Assembly: GCA_015183035.1 (NCBI GenBank)
Contig: JACZZP010000005.1
Location: 1,302,001 to 1,366,000, forward strand
Direction of reading: 5' to 3'
DNA length: 64,000 nucleotides
From: Meloidogyne chitwoodi
Lineage: Eukaryota; Nematoda; Chromadorea; Rhabditida; Meloidogynidae
Shown here: in pieces, positions 45,654 to 56,971 of the stretch
How positions within the stretch are numbered: the stretch's first letter is position 1
Layout: each line of letters starts with the position of its first letter
Program-made: the position numbers and the translations under genes
Notes under the pieces: generated by a model
Told to the model about the DNA's origin: nothing
Databases searched by the model: none
Seen by the model: the letters and a program-made list of their open reading frames with translations, nothing else

Positions 45654-46379
45654 TTATAAATCATCTGAGGAACTAGAAAAATCGTTATCTTTACTATTAT
45701 CGCTAGAAAAATCATCTTCAGAAGATGAAAAATCACCAATGGTTGCGTTATTATTAGATGAATCAGGATCAAACTTAATTGGCGTCTGAAATGTTATTTT
45801 ATTATTATCAGAATTTTTTGTCACCTTATAATTACTATCCATTATAACTCTTTCGTGGACATAACGGTTTGGCCAAATTGTATCAATAAGTGAATCAATA
45901 TTTGGATCTGGACGAAGATTTCGTTTTGAAACAATTTTCCTCCGACATATTGGACATTGACGCTAAAAATTAATTTTTTACCTAAATCAAAAAAAATATA
46001 TACATTGCTTTTATAAATTGAATTTTTAATACATTCAGAACAAAATCTGTGAAGACACTCCTACAAAAAAGTATAAATTTGAGGAGTCATTATAGGTAGT
46101 GTATTTGTCTAACTAACAGTGACAGTTGTATTGCGTAAAATGTCCAAGCAGATAGGGCAAGTCAAAAGTGGCCCTAATTTTTTTACCAACTCTGGGATTT
46201 TAAGTCCAGCTGAAGATGTAAATTTAATAAAAAAAATTAAAAATCTTACCAATTATTAAAACCAAACCTGTGCCAAATAAACCAGATGATTGAGTATTTA
46301 AAGAAGATGTTGATCCAACATGTTCTTCAATTTGTTGTTGTTGATAACAAGAAGAAGACATATTGTTGCCACCAACCAT
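45654..46379 (-). CDS. Short RING1/RNF2-like E3 ligase (Polycomb-type RING)
   Basis: About 190 residues. After a Ser/Gln-rich leader (MVGGNNMSSSCYQQQQIEEH) come LVKKLGPLLTCPICLDILRN, then ECLHRFCSECIKNSIYKSNR and QCPICRRKIVSKRNLRPDPN-IDSLIDTIWPNR. The C3HC4 ring, ECLHRFC and VSK-R-LRPDPN-D-LI wording are diagnostic of RING1/RING2, which ubiquitinate histone H2A as part of PRC1. The protein then ends in an acidic Ser/Asp tail (GDFSSSEDDFSSDNSKDNDF), with no RAWUL domain, so it is about half the usual RING1/2 length. The start could also be an upstream in-frame Met at 46424. Four exons with good splice sites. Confidence 0.85.
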
Positions 46380-46994
46380 AGATGTATAAATAAAAATATA
46401 TGAAAGGAATATTTTAAAATACAACTGTTGTATCGAAAGTAGAAACCGGCAAAATCACATTTTCAGGATACAGAGTTGGAATTATTTTTAAAAACCGATA
46501 ACGGGAGGGAACCAACGGGACTAATACAAAAAATCCCGTTAATTTTTGTGGATTTACCCGGAATTCGGGATAATTTTTTCTCTACCCCAAGCAAGAGACA
46601 AAGAAATGAAGAAGAAAGAATAGTGGGTGAGCGAAGAAAGGAATGAGAAATATGTAAGAAAGAGTGGCAGTCTTAAAAAAACATTTGGCCATATTAATTT
46701 TAAAAAAATTAAACAAAAAATGGCGAGAATATTAGGAGGGGCTTGAAAAATGCCGAACATTAGAAAAAAACGGGATTTGTAAACATGATCTCGTAAAATA
46801 TCGACCAATATACCCCCGCGCCTGTCCTTAACCTAAAGTCGAAACAGAATTATTAATTTTTGTTGGTTACTAAAAGTCGTTTACCAATTTGTGCTCCTTA
46901 CCAAACAAAATGTCGTTTTACTAAAGTTAATAAAATTTTTTGAGGAATATTTCTTTTAGCAAAAATACATCTACTTTTTATCTTTTCAGTTTAA
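46380..46994. other. Divergent promoter region, RING gene / TRMT6
   Basis: No exon. It ends in TTTTTATCTTTTCAG five nt before the TRMT6 ATG, a strong candidate spliced-leader acceptor. A patch at 46500-46570 is GC-richer (GGAGGGAACCAACGGG, TTACCCGGAATTCGGG) and may be repeat-derived. Confidence 0.5.
46975..46989 (+). other. Candidate trans-splice acceptor before TRMT6
   Basis: TTTTTATCTTTTCAG, a near-ideal nematode 3' splice site, ends 5 nt before the TRMT6 start codon with no upstream coding exon in view. Confidence 0.55.
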
Positions 46995-49890
46995 ATGAAA
47001 AAGATTTGTGAAAATTCTATAATTTGCGATGGAGATTATGCTATAGTTCAGAAAATTGGAGGTGTACAACTTCGGCTTTGTCGACTTTTATGTGGTCAAC
47101 GCGCACTTATAGAAAAACTCCATTTTGACCCGACTGATGCTATTGGAAAGCCATTTGGAATCTTTGAGGTTTAAAAATAAATATTTTTTGTTAGTTAACA
47201 TTTTTATTGACTATTATATATCTGGAAAAATAAATATATTTTGAATAATATTTAAAATTAAGTTTTGTATTTTAGGTTGGTGCTAATGGCAAAAAGCTTA
47301 TAGAATCTGATTCGAGCCAAAATTCTTCTTTTTCTGCAACTTGTCAGATTGAATGTGATGATTTAAAAGCGATGCAAGATGAGATTAATTCTAAGAATTC
47401 TCCTGCAACTGGTTTCTATTTTTAATTATGAAAGATTCCTATTGTTATATTTTTTGCAGTTTTGGTATATCCATATATTTTAAGATTAATCTCTGTTAAT
47501 ATAGCAAAAATAAGTTCATAAAATTTAGAACAAAAGCAATTAATGACAGCTAATGATATTGAAATTCTAAAATCTGAGGGGATCTCAACTGAAAAACTGG
47601 TTAACTTTATTTTAAAGATTTTTCTAAGGTCGTACTTTTATTATTTAATATTTTGTATTTTAAAATTTTAATTAGGTATCCAAACTTGTCAATGGCAATT
47701 CTTCATTTAAAAATCGGTCACAATTTTCAAAGGAAAAATATTTGCGTAAAATGACTAAAAAACATTCGGTAAAATATTTTTTAACAATTTTATTTGTAAA
47801 ATTAATTAGGACAAAGTGATGCTTTCTCGCCCAAATATTCGACTTATTTGTCAATCCTATTTTAATAAGGATCCTGAAAGAATATCACATTTGAGGTTTT
47901 TTTATTATTATAAAATAAAATAAAATTTATTTTTAAAGATTAGATCAGTTGGGTCTACTACTTCAACTCTCAGCCATACATTCATGTGGATGCAATATAT
48001 TTGTATATGAAAATGTAAAATAAATAAATATTTAAAATATTTACTATAAATGATACATTTCAGACATTAGGCTTATTAGGTTCTGCTGTAATGGAAAGAC
48101 TAAATAATCAAGGAAATTGTATTTTTTTACATCGCGGGGATTGGCCACAGTCAATTCCTTGCATTGACGCAATGAATAATCGTGTATTAATTTTTTTAAT
48201 GTAATTTTGTAAAAATTATTTAAAAAATTTAGAATCAAGAAAATTTTCTCCCTCTTCGAATAACTACACTTCTACAACCTGATCTTCTTAAAGATGAAGA
48301 AGAATCTAATCAACAAAAAACTGAACGTCGTCAATTTATAACTTCTCATGAACTACAAAAAAACAATGTTTGTTTATTTTTATTATTTTTGGCAATCCTT
48401 CGGAATTGTGGTCCCATCGAAAAAAAATCTAAAAATTTTTAAAACTTGTTTCTAGGGGTAATTTGTGGCGATGATCACGAATCTGAACTCAGATTTTGTT
48501 TAACACTTGATTTTATCAATGATTTTTGGTTAATCATGGAGATGATTTATGATTTTTAATCGCCTGTAATTCGGTCCATATTCATTTCTATAAAACATGA
48601 GTGGTACTATCCGATTCAGCTCAATGAGACGAATCGAATAGTATGTATTTTTTTCGATGAAAAATTATTTTTTCAAAAAATCAAGTACTTGATTAAAAAT
48701 CATTTATAAAATCAAGTGTTAAACAAAATCTGACCTCAGATTCGCGATCAACGCCTCAAATTACCCCTAAAAACATGTTTTCAGAATTATTTAATTTTTT
48801 TCGATGGGACCACAATTCCGAAGGATTGCCTTATTTTTAATATTTAGACAACAAAAATTTAATAAATGGAAAATTTTTTGACATTAATAACGTTTAGTAT
48901 AACGTAATGACTAATATACTTATATTAATATTTAAAATTTTCAATTTAAAGATGCATTCCACAATTGATAATGACTGTATAATTGGAAATGAAGAGTCCT
49001 CTTCCATGCAAAATTTAATAGAAAGGCGATCACAACGAAGGGAAAAAGAAAAACGAGCATTGGAATTATTATCAAAAACTTTTACTGATAAGGAAGAAGA
49101 AATGGCAGAAGAGGGAAAATTGGATGGAATTTTATTGGCAGGGAGGTAATTTAACCTTAAAATAGGATATATTTTATGTTTATGTATAATTATCTTTATA
49201 AAACTGTCTTTAATAAGATTTCTTTTGGTTAAGTTGGTCAAGTTTTGCTAACGAATGCGTTAAATGATGAAAACTCATTTTATGTCTTCTTTCCCCATCT
49301 GAAATGTTTTATGTTGATTTAAAAAATGCTTTATTCTGATAACGCTTTTTAATACTTTTTCATAGAATAAAAATAAGTAATGATTATAATCTAATTAAAA
49401 TCTAAACCATTTAAAATAATAAATTTTAAAATTAATTTAAATTTAGAACATTTGATACTGTGGATGTTCTAAAACGAATTATTAGTGGATTACGACTTTC
49501 TGGGTCTGTTGTTATCTATTCTCCAATTAAACAGGTATTTCTAATTTTGATAAAAATTAATAAAATATAATTAATATTATTTAAGCATTTATTGAAAGCT
49601 TGGAGTTTTCTTCGATCAACAAATTCTTTTATTGATATACAAATACAATCACAATTTTGTCGTTCACTTCAAATATTGCCTAATCAAACCCATCCGCTTA
49701 TGCAACAACCGGTATAATTTAAAACAATTTTTTAACAATTTAATTTATTATTATTTGAATTATCACCTTAACCTTGTTTTTCTTTTTTTTTACATTTTAT
49801 ATAAAATTTCAGGTGACTGGTGGTTATATTCTTTCTGCAACAAAAATATTAGCTATTGAAAAGTTTAGAAAGTTGAAAAAAGGTGATTAA
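46995..49890 (+). CDS. TRMT6: tRNA (adenine-58-N1) methyltransferase non-catalytic subunit TRM6
   Basis: Partner of TRMT61A in m1A58 formation on tRNA; nuclear. Starts MKKICENSIICDGDYAIVQK, then LRLCRLLCGQRALIEKLHFD, IGKPFGIFEVGANGKKL, a spliced ANDIEILKSEGISTEKLVNF, MLSRPNIRLICQSYFNKDPE, LDQLGLLLQLSAIHSCGCNI, GLLGSAVMERLNNQGNCIFL, the coiled charged segment QNLIERRSQRREKEKRALEL, GKLDGILLAGRTFDTVDVLK, LRLSGSVVIYSPIKQHLLKA and the C-terminal RSLQILPNQTHPLMQQPVTG-GYILSATKILA. Order and motifs agree with TRM6/Gcd10 over the whole length of roughly 430 residues. One intron, 48368-48951, carries a 440-bp foldback element. It ends only 38 bp from the SRT stop on the other strand. Confidence 0.9.
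48383..48838. mobile_element. 440-bp foldback miniature element in TRMT6 intron
   Basis: Element 48391-48830 starts GGCAATCCTTCGGAATTGTG and ends in its exact inverse. The arms are about 150 bp (GTGGTCCCATCG, GGGGTAATTTG.GGCG, CAGATTTTGTTTAACACTTG). Flanking TTATTTTT at 48383-48390 and 48831-48838 looks like an 8-bp target duplication, though it is low-complexity. No ORF. GG termini plus 8-bp duplication suggest a Merlin-type miniature element. Confidence 0.85.
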
Positions 49891-49928
49891 AAAAAATAAT
49901 TGTTAAATTAAATTTTTTAAATTAAATT

Positions 49929-51219
49929 TTATTTGTTTGTTGTAATTATTCTGCTTGCATTTCCATCAGCATGTGTTGAGTTTGGTAAAACACGGGAATG
50001 TTTAAAATGAGTGACAATTCTTGTTACATTTGGATCAATAAACAAAGATTTAATACTTCTTCGGATATATTTGTTAAAAATAATATAAATTAGAGGAACA
50101 AAACCTTTTTAAAAATAATTAAAGAATTTTTTTTTAAATATATTTTGTTAACCTTGAGAGGCAATCCAGGCATAGCTTGCTGACATTACTACCCAAATTG
50201 GAACTGGAAAATATTGCATATAAACATAGAGAAGTGTACAAAGCATATGTAACATGCCTATAAGCATTACTTGAATGAAAACCTTTTATTAAAAATATTA
50301 TTGAAAATTTAAAATAAAATAATTTTACATTAATTTTGCTTTTACGTTGTTCATAACTTTGTTGACCATTTCCAACTAAATTCATTTTTCTATACATTAA
50401 TAAATAAAATGTTAAATAAATTAATGGTAATCCAAATCCAATATAAATATTATGTGCAGTAAAAAGAATATTATGATACTAAAAAATTAATTAATTAATT
50501 AATTAATTTTAAATAATACCATTCCTTCAATATCTTCATAATAAACAATATGTGGATTCCAAAACCAACCTACTAACATTCCATTTGGCATTGGTGGAAT
50601 CGTTAAAAATCCCAAAAATAATCCATAAATTAAAGAAATTATTATCCAATAAAAAACTTTCTTTCCTGAAAATAATTTATCTACCAATTGATGGTCATAC
50701 ATTTCAATACAACGATTTATAGCTAAAATCATTGCTACTAGAGATTCAGAACAATATAAACCTTTTTTAAGTAAAATATTAGTTTATGAGGTTAATTAAA
50801 AATATAATAAGTTTTTACCAAATGCTGGCATTCCAATAATATAATTAAATAAAGGTCGATTACAAAAAACATCACCTCTTATTGCATATATTCCAATTAT
50901 TAAACCACTAGAATTTATATTAATCATTGATAATATTCCCATAAAAAACATTAATTTATAACAAGACTCTTTAAGATTTTCTTTTTGTGCAAAAACACCC
51001 AAACATGGAAAATATAAAATCTAATAAAATAATTATTTTATTAATTAATTAAAATTATTTATTATTTTTATATTTAACTTCAAAAATAATATAAAGAACT
51101 AATAATATTATTCCAACAATAATATTTCTTCTATTTTCTACTGGAATAGAATTATAATTATAAAATGAACAATTATAATAATTATTAAAATAATTATTAT
51201 TTTCTAATAAATGTTGCAT
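49929..51219 (-). CDS. Serpentine receptor class T-like chemoreceptor
   Basis: Seven-span GPCR-like protein of the nematode SRT type. Starts MQHLLENNNYFNNYYNCSFY with likely glycosylated outer segment, then IIVGIILLVLYIIFE (TM1), the SRT-like ILYFPCLGVFAQKENLKESC and YKLMFFMGILSMININSSGL (TM2), GLYCSESLVAMILAINRCIE (TM3 with the N-R-C-I-E motif), KVFYWIIISLIYGLFLGFLT (TM4), a conserved loop GMLVGWFWNPHIVYYED, NIYIGFGLPLIYLTFYLLMY (TM5), VFIQVMLIGMLHMLCTLLYV (TM6), SYAWIASQGFVPLIYIIFNK (TM7) and a polar tail. Six exons. SRT members are putative chemosensory receptors; ligand unknown. Tail-to-tail with TRMT6. Confidence 0.85.
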
Positions 51220-51925
51220 CTGTTAAAATTTAAAAAATTAAAAAAAGTATTAATTATTAATATTTTAAATAAAATTATTATGATATTTTTAAATAAATCC
51301 TTTTTCCTTCAAAATTAAAAATGTAATTAAATTACTATAAATACGACTTTTTCAGGAAAATAATTTAATTTGGAAAATATTGTTCATAGAGTTTTGATAC
51401 ATTTATTTTGATTTTTATGAAATCTTGTATAGGGAACTAACTTTTATTTCAAATTTATTATAAAAAAAATAATATTAAAGCAAGAGAAAATTATTAGAAA
51501 TTTCCAATTATTTTATATTAAATTAGAATAATTAAATTAAGAAAAAAATTATTATTATTTTCTAAATTTAATAATACCTTTTCATAATAACTTTAAAATT
51601 ATTTGTTTATTACCAAGGTAATTAACCAATCTCATAGGAATTATAAAAAATAATTTCAATTTTATGATATGTAAAAATAAAATAATATTTATAAATAATG
51701 AATGCTCCAAAGAAAATTAGGAGAATTTACTTATATTTAATGGAACAAAAATTGTTTATTTATAAATATTTAATAATAAACTGTAATATTTTAATAATCT
51801 TTTTTTAAAGTAATAATATTTATTAAATAAAATATTAATAATAATAAAGTAACAATTTTATTTATTTATTTATTTATTATAATATTTCCTTTTTTTAATT
51901 AAAAAATAATTATTTATTTATTTTA
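51220..51925. other. Intergenic between SRT start and EPAC stop
   Basis: Extremely AT-rich, no exon, repeat with terminal inversions or RNA gene visible. Confidence 0.55.
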
Positions 51926-54900
51926 TTATTTTTCATAATTCTTTTGTATTTCAGAAGAGATTTTCATAAATAAAGAAGGTTTATTAATAATATTTAAATT
52001 ATAAATTAATTCTTCATCTTTAATTGTTTGTTCATTAAATAATTCAAATAAATTATTTTCATTATTATTTCCTTTAGCTAATTTAAATGATTTAAGTATT
52101 TTTTCTGCCATTTGCATTTTCTCCCTATAAAAATATTTTATTTATTTAAATTTAATAATTAACCAATTAATTAAATTTTGATCTGATAAACCTTCATATA
52201 AAAAATTTAATTCCTAAAAAAAATTAAAAAAATAAAATAAAATTTAAAAAATCAACTTTAAGCATAAGAGGAATAAAAGGCACAAAAGGAGGTTTTAAAA
52301 TATTTGATAAAAATCTATAATTTTTATATCCTTGTTTTGGACATAAAAATGATTGTAATTGAATATATTGATTATAAATTTGTTCAGGTAATTGATTCCA
52401 AAGAAAATTTAAACGACTTATTGGTAACGAACTTAATCCAAAATTAATAGCTGCCATTGCAAATAAATCTTTATTTTCTTTTAATTTTTGAATTAATTGA
52501 ATAAATAAATTAATTAATGAAAGACGTTGTTGATTTGAATTTGAAGAACAAATAATTTCAGTAATAACCCATAATTTTAATTGATTAAAACGACCAAGTA
52601 AAAAATCCAAATTAAAAGGAGATAAACGAGTATGAAACTATAAAATTAAAAATAAATAAATAATATTTAAAATAAATTACTTTATCTCTTCCAATTATTT
52701 GAACAATTAATTCATGTTCTGAAGTTGCAAAAAATATTTTAAAATGAAAAAAAGACAAAGCATTAGCTAAACGTTCATAACCAATATTAAGAAGAATTAA
52801 TGAAGAATTATTATTATTATTAATTTTTAAATTATTATTTAATTTATTATTATTATTATAAATTAATTTATTAATTTTATTTTGTCCAATTTCATTTGTC
52901 AAAAATAAAATACTTTCAGATTCAATTATTAATGGAATAGAACATTCATTTTCATTAATTAATATTTTACGTCCATCAGAACATAATTCATATAAATATA
53001 ATTTTTTTTCAAAATTAATTTCATTTATTTCTTCATTTTTATTTTCTTTTTCTAATTTTATTTGTTTAATTATTTCAGAACAAGTTTGTCCAAGTTGAAT
53101 TTTTTGAATTATTTTTTTATCAGAATTTTCAAATAAAATTAATTGTTTACCTTTTTTTAAAAAATTAATTTTAAAATTAAATAAATAAATAAATACAAAT
53201 ATCTGAAGAAATTATAGAATCAAAATTATTATAATTAGAATTATTAATATATTCACCACAATTTAAAATAATTTTTGGAGGTCTAGAAAATCTTAAAAAA
53301 ATATTAATTAATTTATTAATAATAGATTAAAAATAAATTTAAAATATTCCAAAAAAATAAATAAAACAAAATCTTTTAATATTTTAAAATAAATATTTAA
53401 ATTACCTTAACAAAGCATTTTCTCTAATTAACATTAATTTATTCATTTTTTCAAAAATATTATTAAAAATTAAATTATGTTTATTATAATCTTCTAATAA
53501 ATAACTATATAATTCTTCAATAAAAGAATTAGCTATTGGATCAAAAAATAATTTATCACCAATTAAATTTTGCCAATTAATTAAAAAATAAATTGTTCTA
53601 AATTTTTTTATTATTATTTTATTATTATTATTTTCTTCTTCTTCTTCTTTATTATTACCATTTAAATAATAATATTTTAATAAATTACAAAGTTTATTTG
53701 TTTTTATCCAAAAAGGTAAAGTTAAAATAACTTCTTCTAATAAATTATCATTAAAATTTAATTCTGTTCTAGTTTCTAAAATATACTTGAAAAATAAATA
53801 AAAAATAATTAATTAATTAATAAAATTAATTAATTTTAAATAAACCTCTATTATTTTTTCTGGTAAACCAAAAACCAATAAATGACCACTTAAATAAAAA
53901 ACAATTAATAATATTAAAAAATATTTAAAAATATTCTTTTACCAATTTTCTTTGTCTTTTTGTAAAATAAGAACATCATTATTATTTTGTTTTAATCTAA
54001 TAGTTTCATTTTCTATTTCAGAAATTATTTGTTGAAAATCAGAAGAATTTATTTTTAATAATTGACAATTATTTTGTAAAGTAATTACAGTTAATTGACG
54101 TAATAATAATTGTTTATTATTATTATTATTATTTAAAAGTGATAATTTACCAAAATCATCACCTTCTCTTAAAATTGACTTAAATAAATAATTATTTAAA
54201 AAATAAAAATAAATAAATTTTAAACTTTTTTTCCTTCTGAAGATTTAGCTTCTAAACAACCATTTAATATAATATACCTTAAATAAATATATTTAATTAA
54301 TTAATTAATTTAAAATAAACCAATTATTTGCTAAATCTCCTTTTTTAAATATTATAGTTCCAGCATATTCAATTAATTCCCAATAAAGTATTTTAGCAAT
54401 TCCTTTTTTAATTCCTTTATTAAAATGGCTAAAACCTTTAATATAATTAATTTCTTCTTGAATTAATTTTAATTCTTTTTCTGTTCTAAATTCTTTTCTA
54501 AATAAAAATAATTTTTATATATTTTTTAAATTAATTAATTACGGTTTTTGAAGTATAAATTGTAAAAGAGAATTTAAACCATTATTTGATAAAAAAATAA
54601 GAGAATTAATTAAAATATCTTTTTTATTATTTGAATATTTTAATTTATTATTATTAAAAGGTAATAATGACCAAAAATAAGTTAAATAATCACAAAATTG
54701 AGAATTATGATCAATATTATTTGTTGAAATAACTAATAAAGAATTATCAAGTAATAATTGACCTATTCCTGTTAATATTAATGAATTTAATGGTTTTATT
54801 CCAAAACAATAAATCCAAAGGTTTAATAATTTGTCACAAAATTCTGAGCCTGTTAACTAAAAAAATATTAAATAAAATAATTTTTTAATAAATTATTTAA

Positions 54901-55812
54901 TTATTCCTTTTTTAATATTTGACAATTTAAATATTTTTTTAAAATCAATTGAATGTTTATTAGGAAATAATAAATAATTAAAAAAAAATATATTTACTTG
55001 TTGAGTATTAGAGGCAGACATTTCATTTGCAATAATTTCAACAGAATATAAAAGTTGTTTATTATTATTATATTTTAAAATATCTTTAATTTCTAATAAA
55101 AATCCTTTTTCAATATTTTCTTCTTCTTTATTTTTATTTAAATTATTTTCATTATAATATTTTTTAAAATCTTCTTTTTCTCTTTTTTTAATTTTTTTTC
55201 TTTTTTCATTTGGTGATTTTGGAAGTTGTCTTTGTTGTTTTTTTTGATTATTATTATTTAAATTATTAATATAATTTAAATCTTCTATAGGTATAATACA
55301 TGAATGTAATCTATCAGCCCATTTCTTTAAAATAAAAATTAATTAATTAATTAAAATAAATTATTTAAACATTATAAATGCTAAGGAAATTGCTTTGTGG
55401 AATTTTAACAAATTCTGCATTTTTTAAAATTTTTGCAGAACAATTGTGCCTTTGACTTGATTGGAGTACTCCAAAAAGAGTACCAGGGTGAATAATGGTA
55501 ATTTGTTGTTCAATAAATTTATTTTCAGTTTTTGATGTTGATTGGTCAATATAAAGTTGGACTTCCCCTGATAAAAGTAAATACCATCCTTGTACCCATT
55601 CACCTTGCCGAAATACTAAAAATTTTATCAAAAAAGAATTATTTTAAGAAAATTAAAAACTCACAAATAACACCTTCTGGCACTGGAATAGGTAAAGGAT
55701 CAGATTGGGCAATTAAATAACCCAATAATTGGTCAGGTAATGATTTTAAGTTATTTAGAACTTTTAAACATGCAAGAAGTTTTTGATTGTTATTTTCAAA
55801 TTGAGAATGCAT
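51926..55812 (-). CDS. EPAC-type cAMP-regulated Rap guanine-nucleotide exchange factor
   Basis: Domain order equals EPAC2/RAPGEF4: first cyclic-nucleotide-binding domain (FRQGEWVQGWYLLLSGEVQL, HPGTLFGVLQSSQRHNCSAK), DEP domain (LTGSEFCDKLLNLWIYCFGI ... GIGQLLLDNSLLVIS), second binding domain (ILYWELIEYAGTIIFKKGDL, NGCLEAKSSEGKKSILREGD, DFGKLSLLNN), REM (GLPEKIIEYILETRTEL region), an RA-like part (SDGRKILINENECSIPLI), and the CDC25 catalytic domain (FHTRLSPFNLDFLLGRFNQL, LKLWVITEIICSS, FAMAAINFGLSSLPISRL, QGYKNYRFLSNILKPPFVPF). Start placed at MHSQFENNNQKLLACLKVLN (55812); sequence before it looks like a pyrimidine-rich leader. Asn runs coded by AAT repeats interrupt many loops, including the second cAMP pocket. 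Probable epac-1 orthologue. Confidence 0.85.
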
Positions 55813-56130
55813 TTGTATAACAAAATAAACAAGAAGAAGAGTAAAGACAGAAGAAGGCACTTTATTAATAACAATTTTTTAAAATTAGCTTTAACATAAA
55901 AAAAAAGATTTATTAAAATTTAATAGGAAATGACAAAATTTGTATTGTTTTTTTAAATATATTGGGAAAAAATTTTACTGCTAAATAAATTAGTTAGTAA
56001 ATTAAATTTTTCTCTCTCTAATTTTAAATTCAATATTTTTTTGAAAATAAAATATAATTTTAATTTTACAAAAATAAAAAAAAAGAAAAGTTAAAATTTA
56101 AAAAATAATATTAATATAAAATATATATAT
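55813..56130. other. Spacer upstream of EPAC gene
   Basis: Likely 5' leader and promoter; pyrimidine-rich CTTCTTCTTG just before the chosen EPAC ATG. No other feature seen. Confidence 0.45.
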
Positions 56131-56337
56131 TTAGCTTAAAAAAGAGATGTATGTATAGGAGGTGAAACTAATTTGGAAAAAGAAAGATATCCCAGGGGTA
56201 TTTACAAACAATGAAATGTTAATATATTTATATAATTTAATAAATGTTTGTTTATCAACCAATGGACTAATAAAAGAATGAACATATGTAAATGTAGATA
56301 TACTTAAAAATAATAATAATAAAATCAAAAATTTCAT
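56131..56337 (-). CDS. Possible 68-residue secreted peptide
   Basis: Single-exon ORF starting MKFLILLLLFLSISTFTYVH, a textbook signal peptide with a likely cut near YVHS, followed by about 48 residues without cysteines that stay hydrophobic at the end (ISFFFQISFTSYTYISFLS). AT-rich DNA readily yields such hydrophobic frames by chance and there are no introns or known domain. It lies in the spacer between EPAC and the DnaJ gene. Treat as a candidate only. Confidence 0.3.
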   Translation of the reverse strand: MKFLILLLLFLSISTFTYVHSFISPLVDKQTFIKLYKYINISLFVNTPGISFFFQISFTSYTYISFLS

Positions 56338-56971
56338 GAAGGAAAAAAAGCTGTGGATGAAATTCCTAATGCCTTTAGCGGGCAGCTTTCATCATTGGCA
56401 TTATTGATTTTCTCACACTAAATATGACAAAAGAAAAATAAAAAAAGAAGTAAAACTAAATATTAGCTTTTATTAAGTTCTAAGTTTAATTTATTTTAAA
56501 ATGTAAAAAAACTAAAAATTCGGATAAATTAATGAATATATTCTATTTTTTTTTAATAAATTTTGTTAAGTAAGAAATGGATTTTACATGTTCTATTTAA
56601 GTGGGTAGGATTTTACAGTAATTCTGAAACGTCTCTTTTTGGTATACACTGAAACAGCTTACTCTGAATAGGTGGCTATAAATCGACCTTTACCATGAAT
56701 TGGTGTGTCCAGACATTTTGTCGACTGAAATTGCACGACATTTCGTCCCAACGGCAAAAAATCGTGGCTCGGGTAAACGAAATGTAATTTTTTTGCAGTA
56801 GAGGCGAAATGTCGTGCAATTTTTTGACGAAATGTACAGGTCTCGTAATCGGTATCTAAATCTTAAAAATAGTAGTCTATGTATAAAAATTAACATGGAA
56901 TTTTAAACATTTTTTGATTTTAGATGTATTAAATATATTTATAGTTATAATTATATTGTGGCACTTTACTT
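56338..56971. other. Spacer upstream of DnaJ gene
   Basis: Holds copy 2 of the palindromic element (56707-56843). The rest is AT-rich without exons. Confidence 0.55.
56707..56843. mobile_element. Palindromic miniature element, copy 2
   Basis: Same wording and orientation as 32651-32788: GTCCAGACATTTTGTCGACT, AAATTGCACGACATTTCG, GGCAAAAAATCGTG, then inverse arm CGAAATGTCGTGCAATTTTT and GACGAAATGTACAGG. The two copies differ at few sites, so the family was active fairly recently. The + side of the next gene starts 129 bp downstream. Confidence 0.8.

Noticed and set aside
48894..49241. 115-residue minus-strand ORF
   Set aside because: Antisense shadow of the charged TRMT6 exon.
55639..55860. 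EPAC start at 55860
   Set aside because: That frame opens with GTG and translates a pyrimidine-rich leader; the first ATG, MHSQFENNN at 55812, is preferred.
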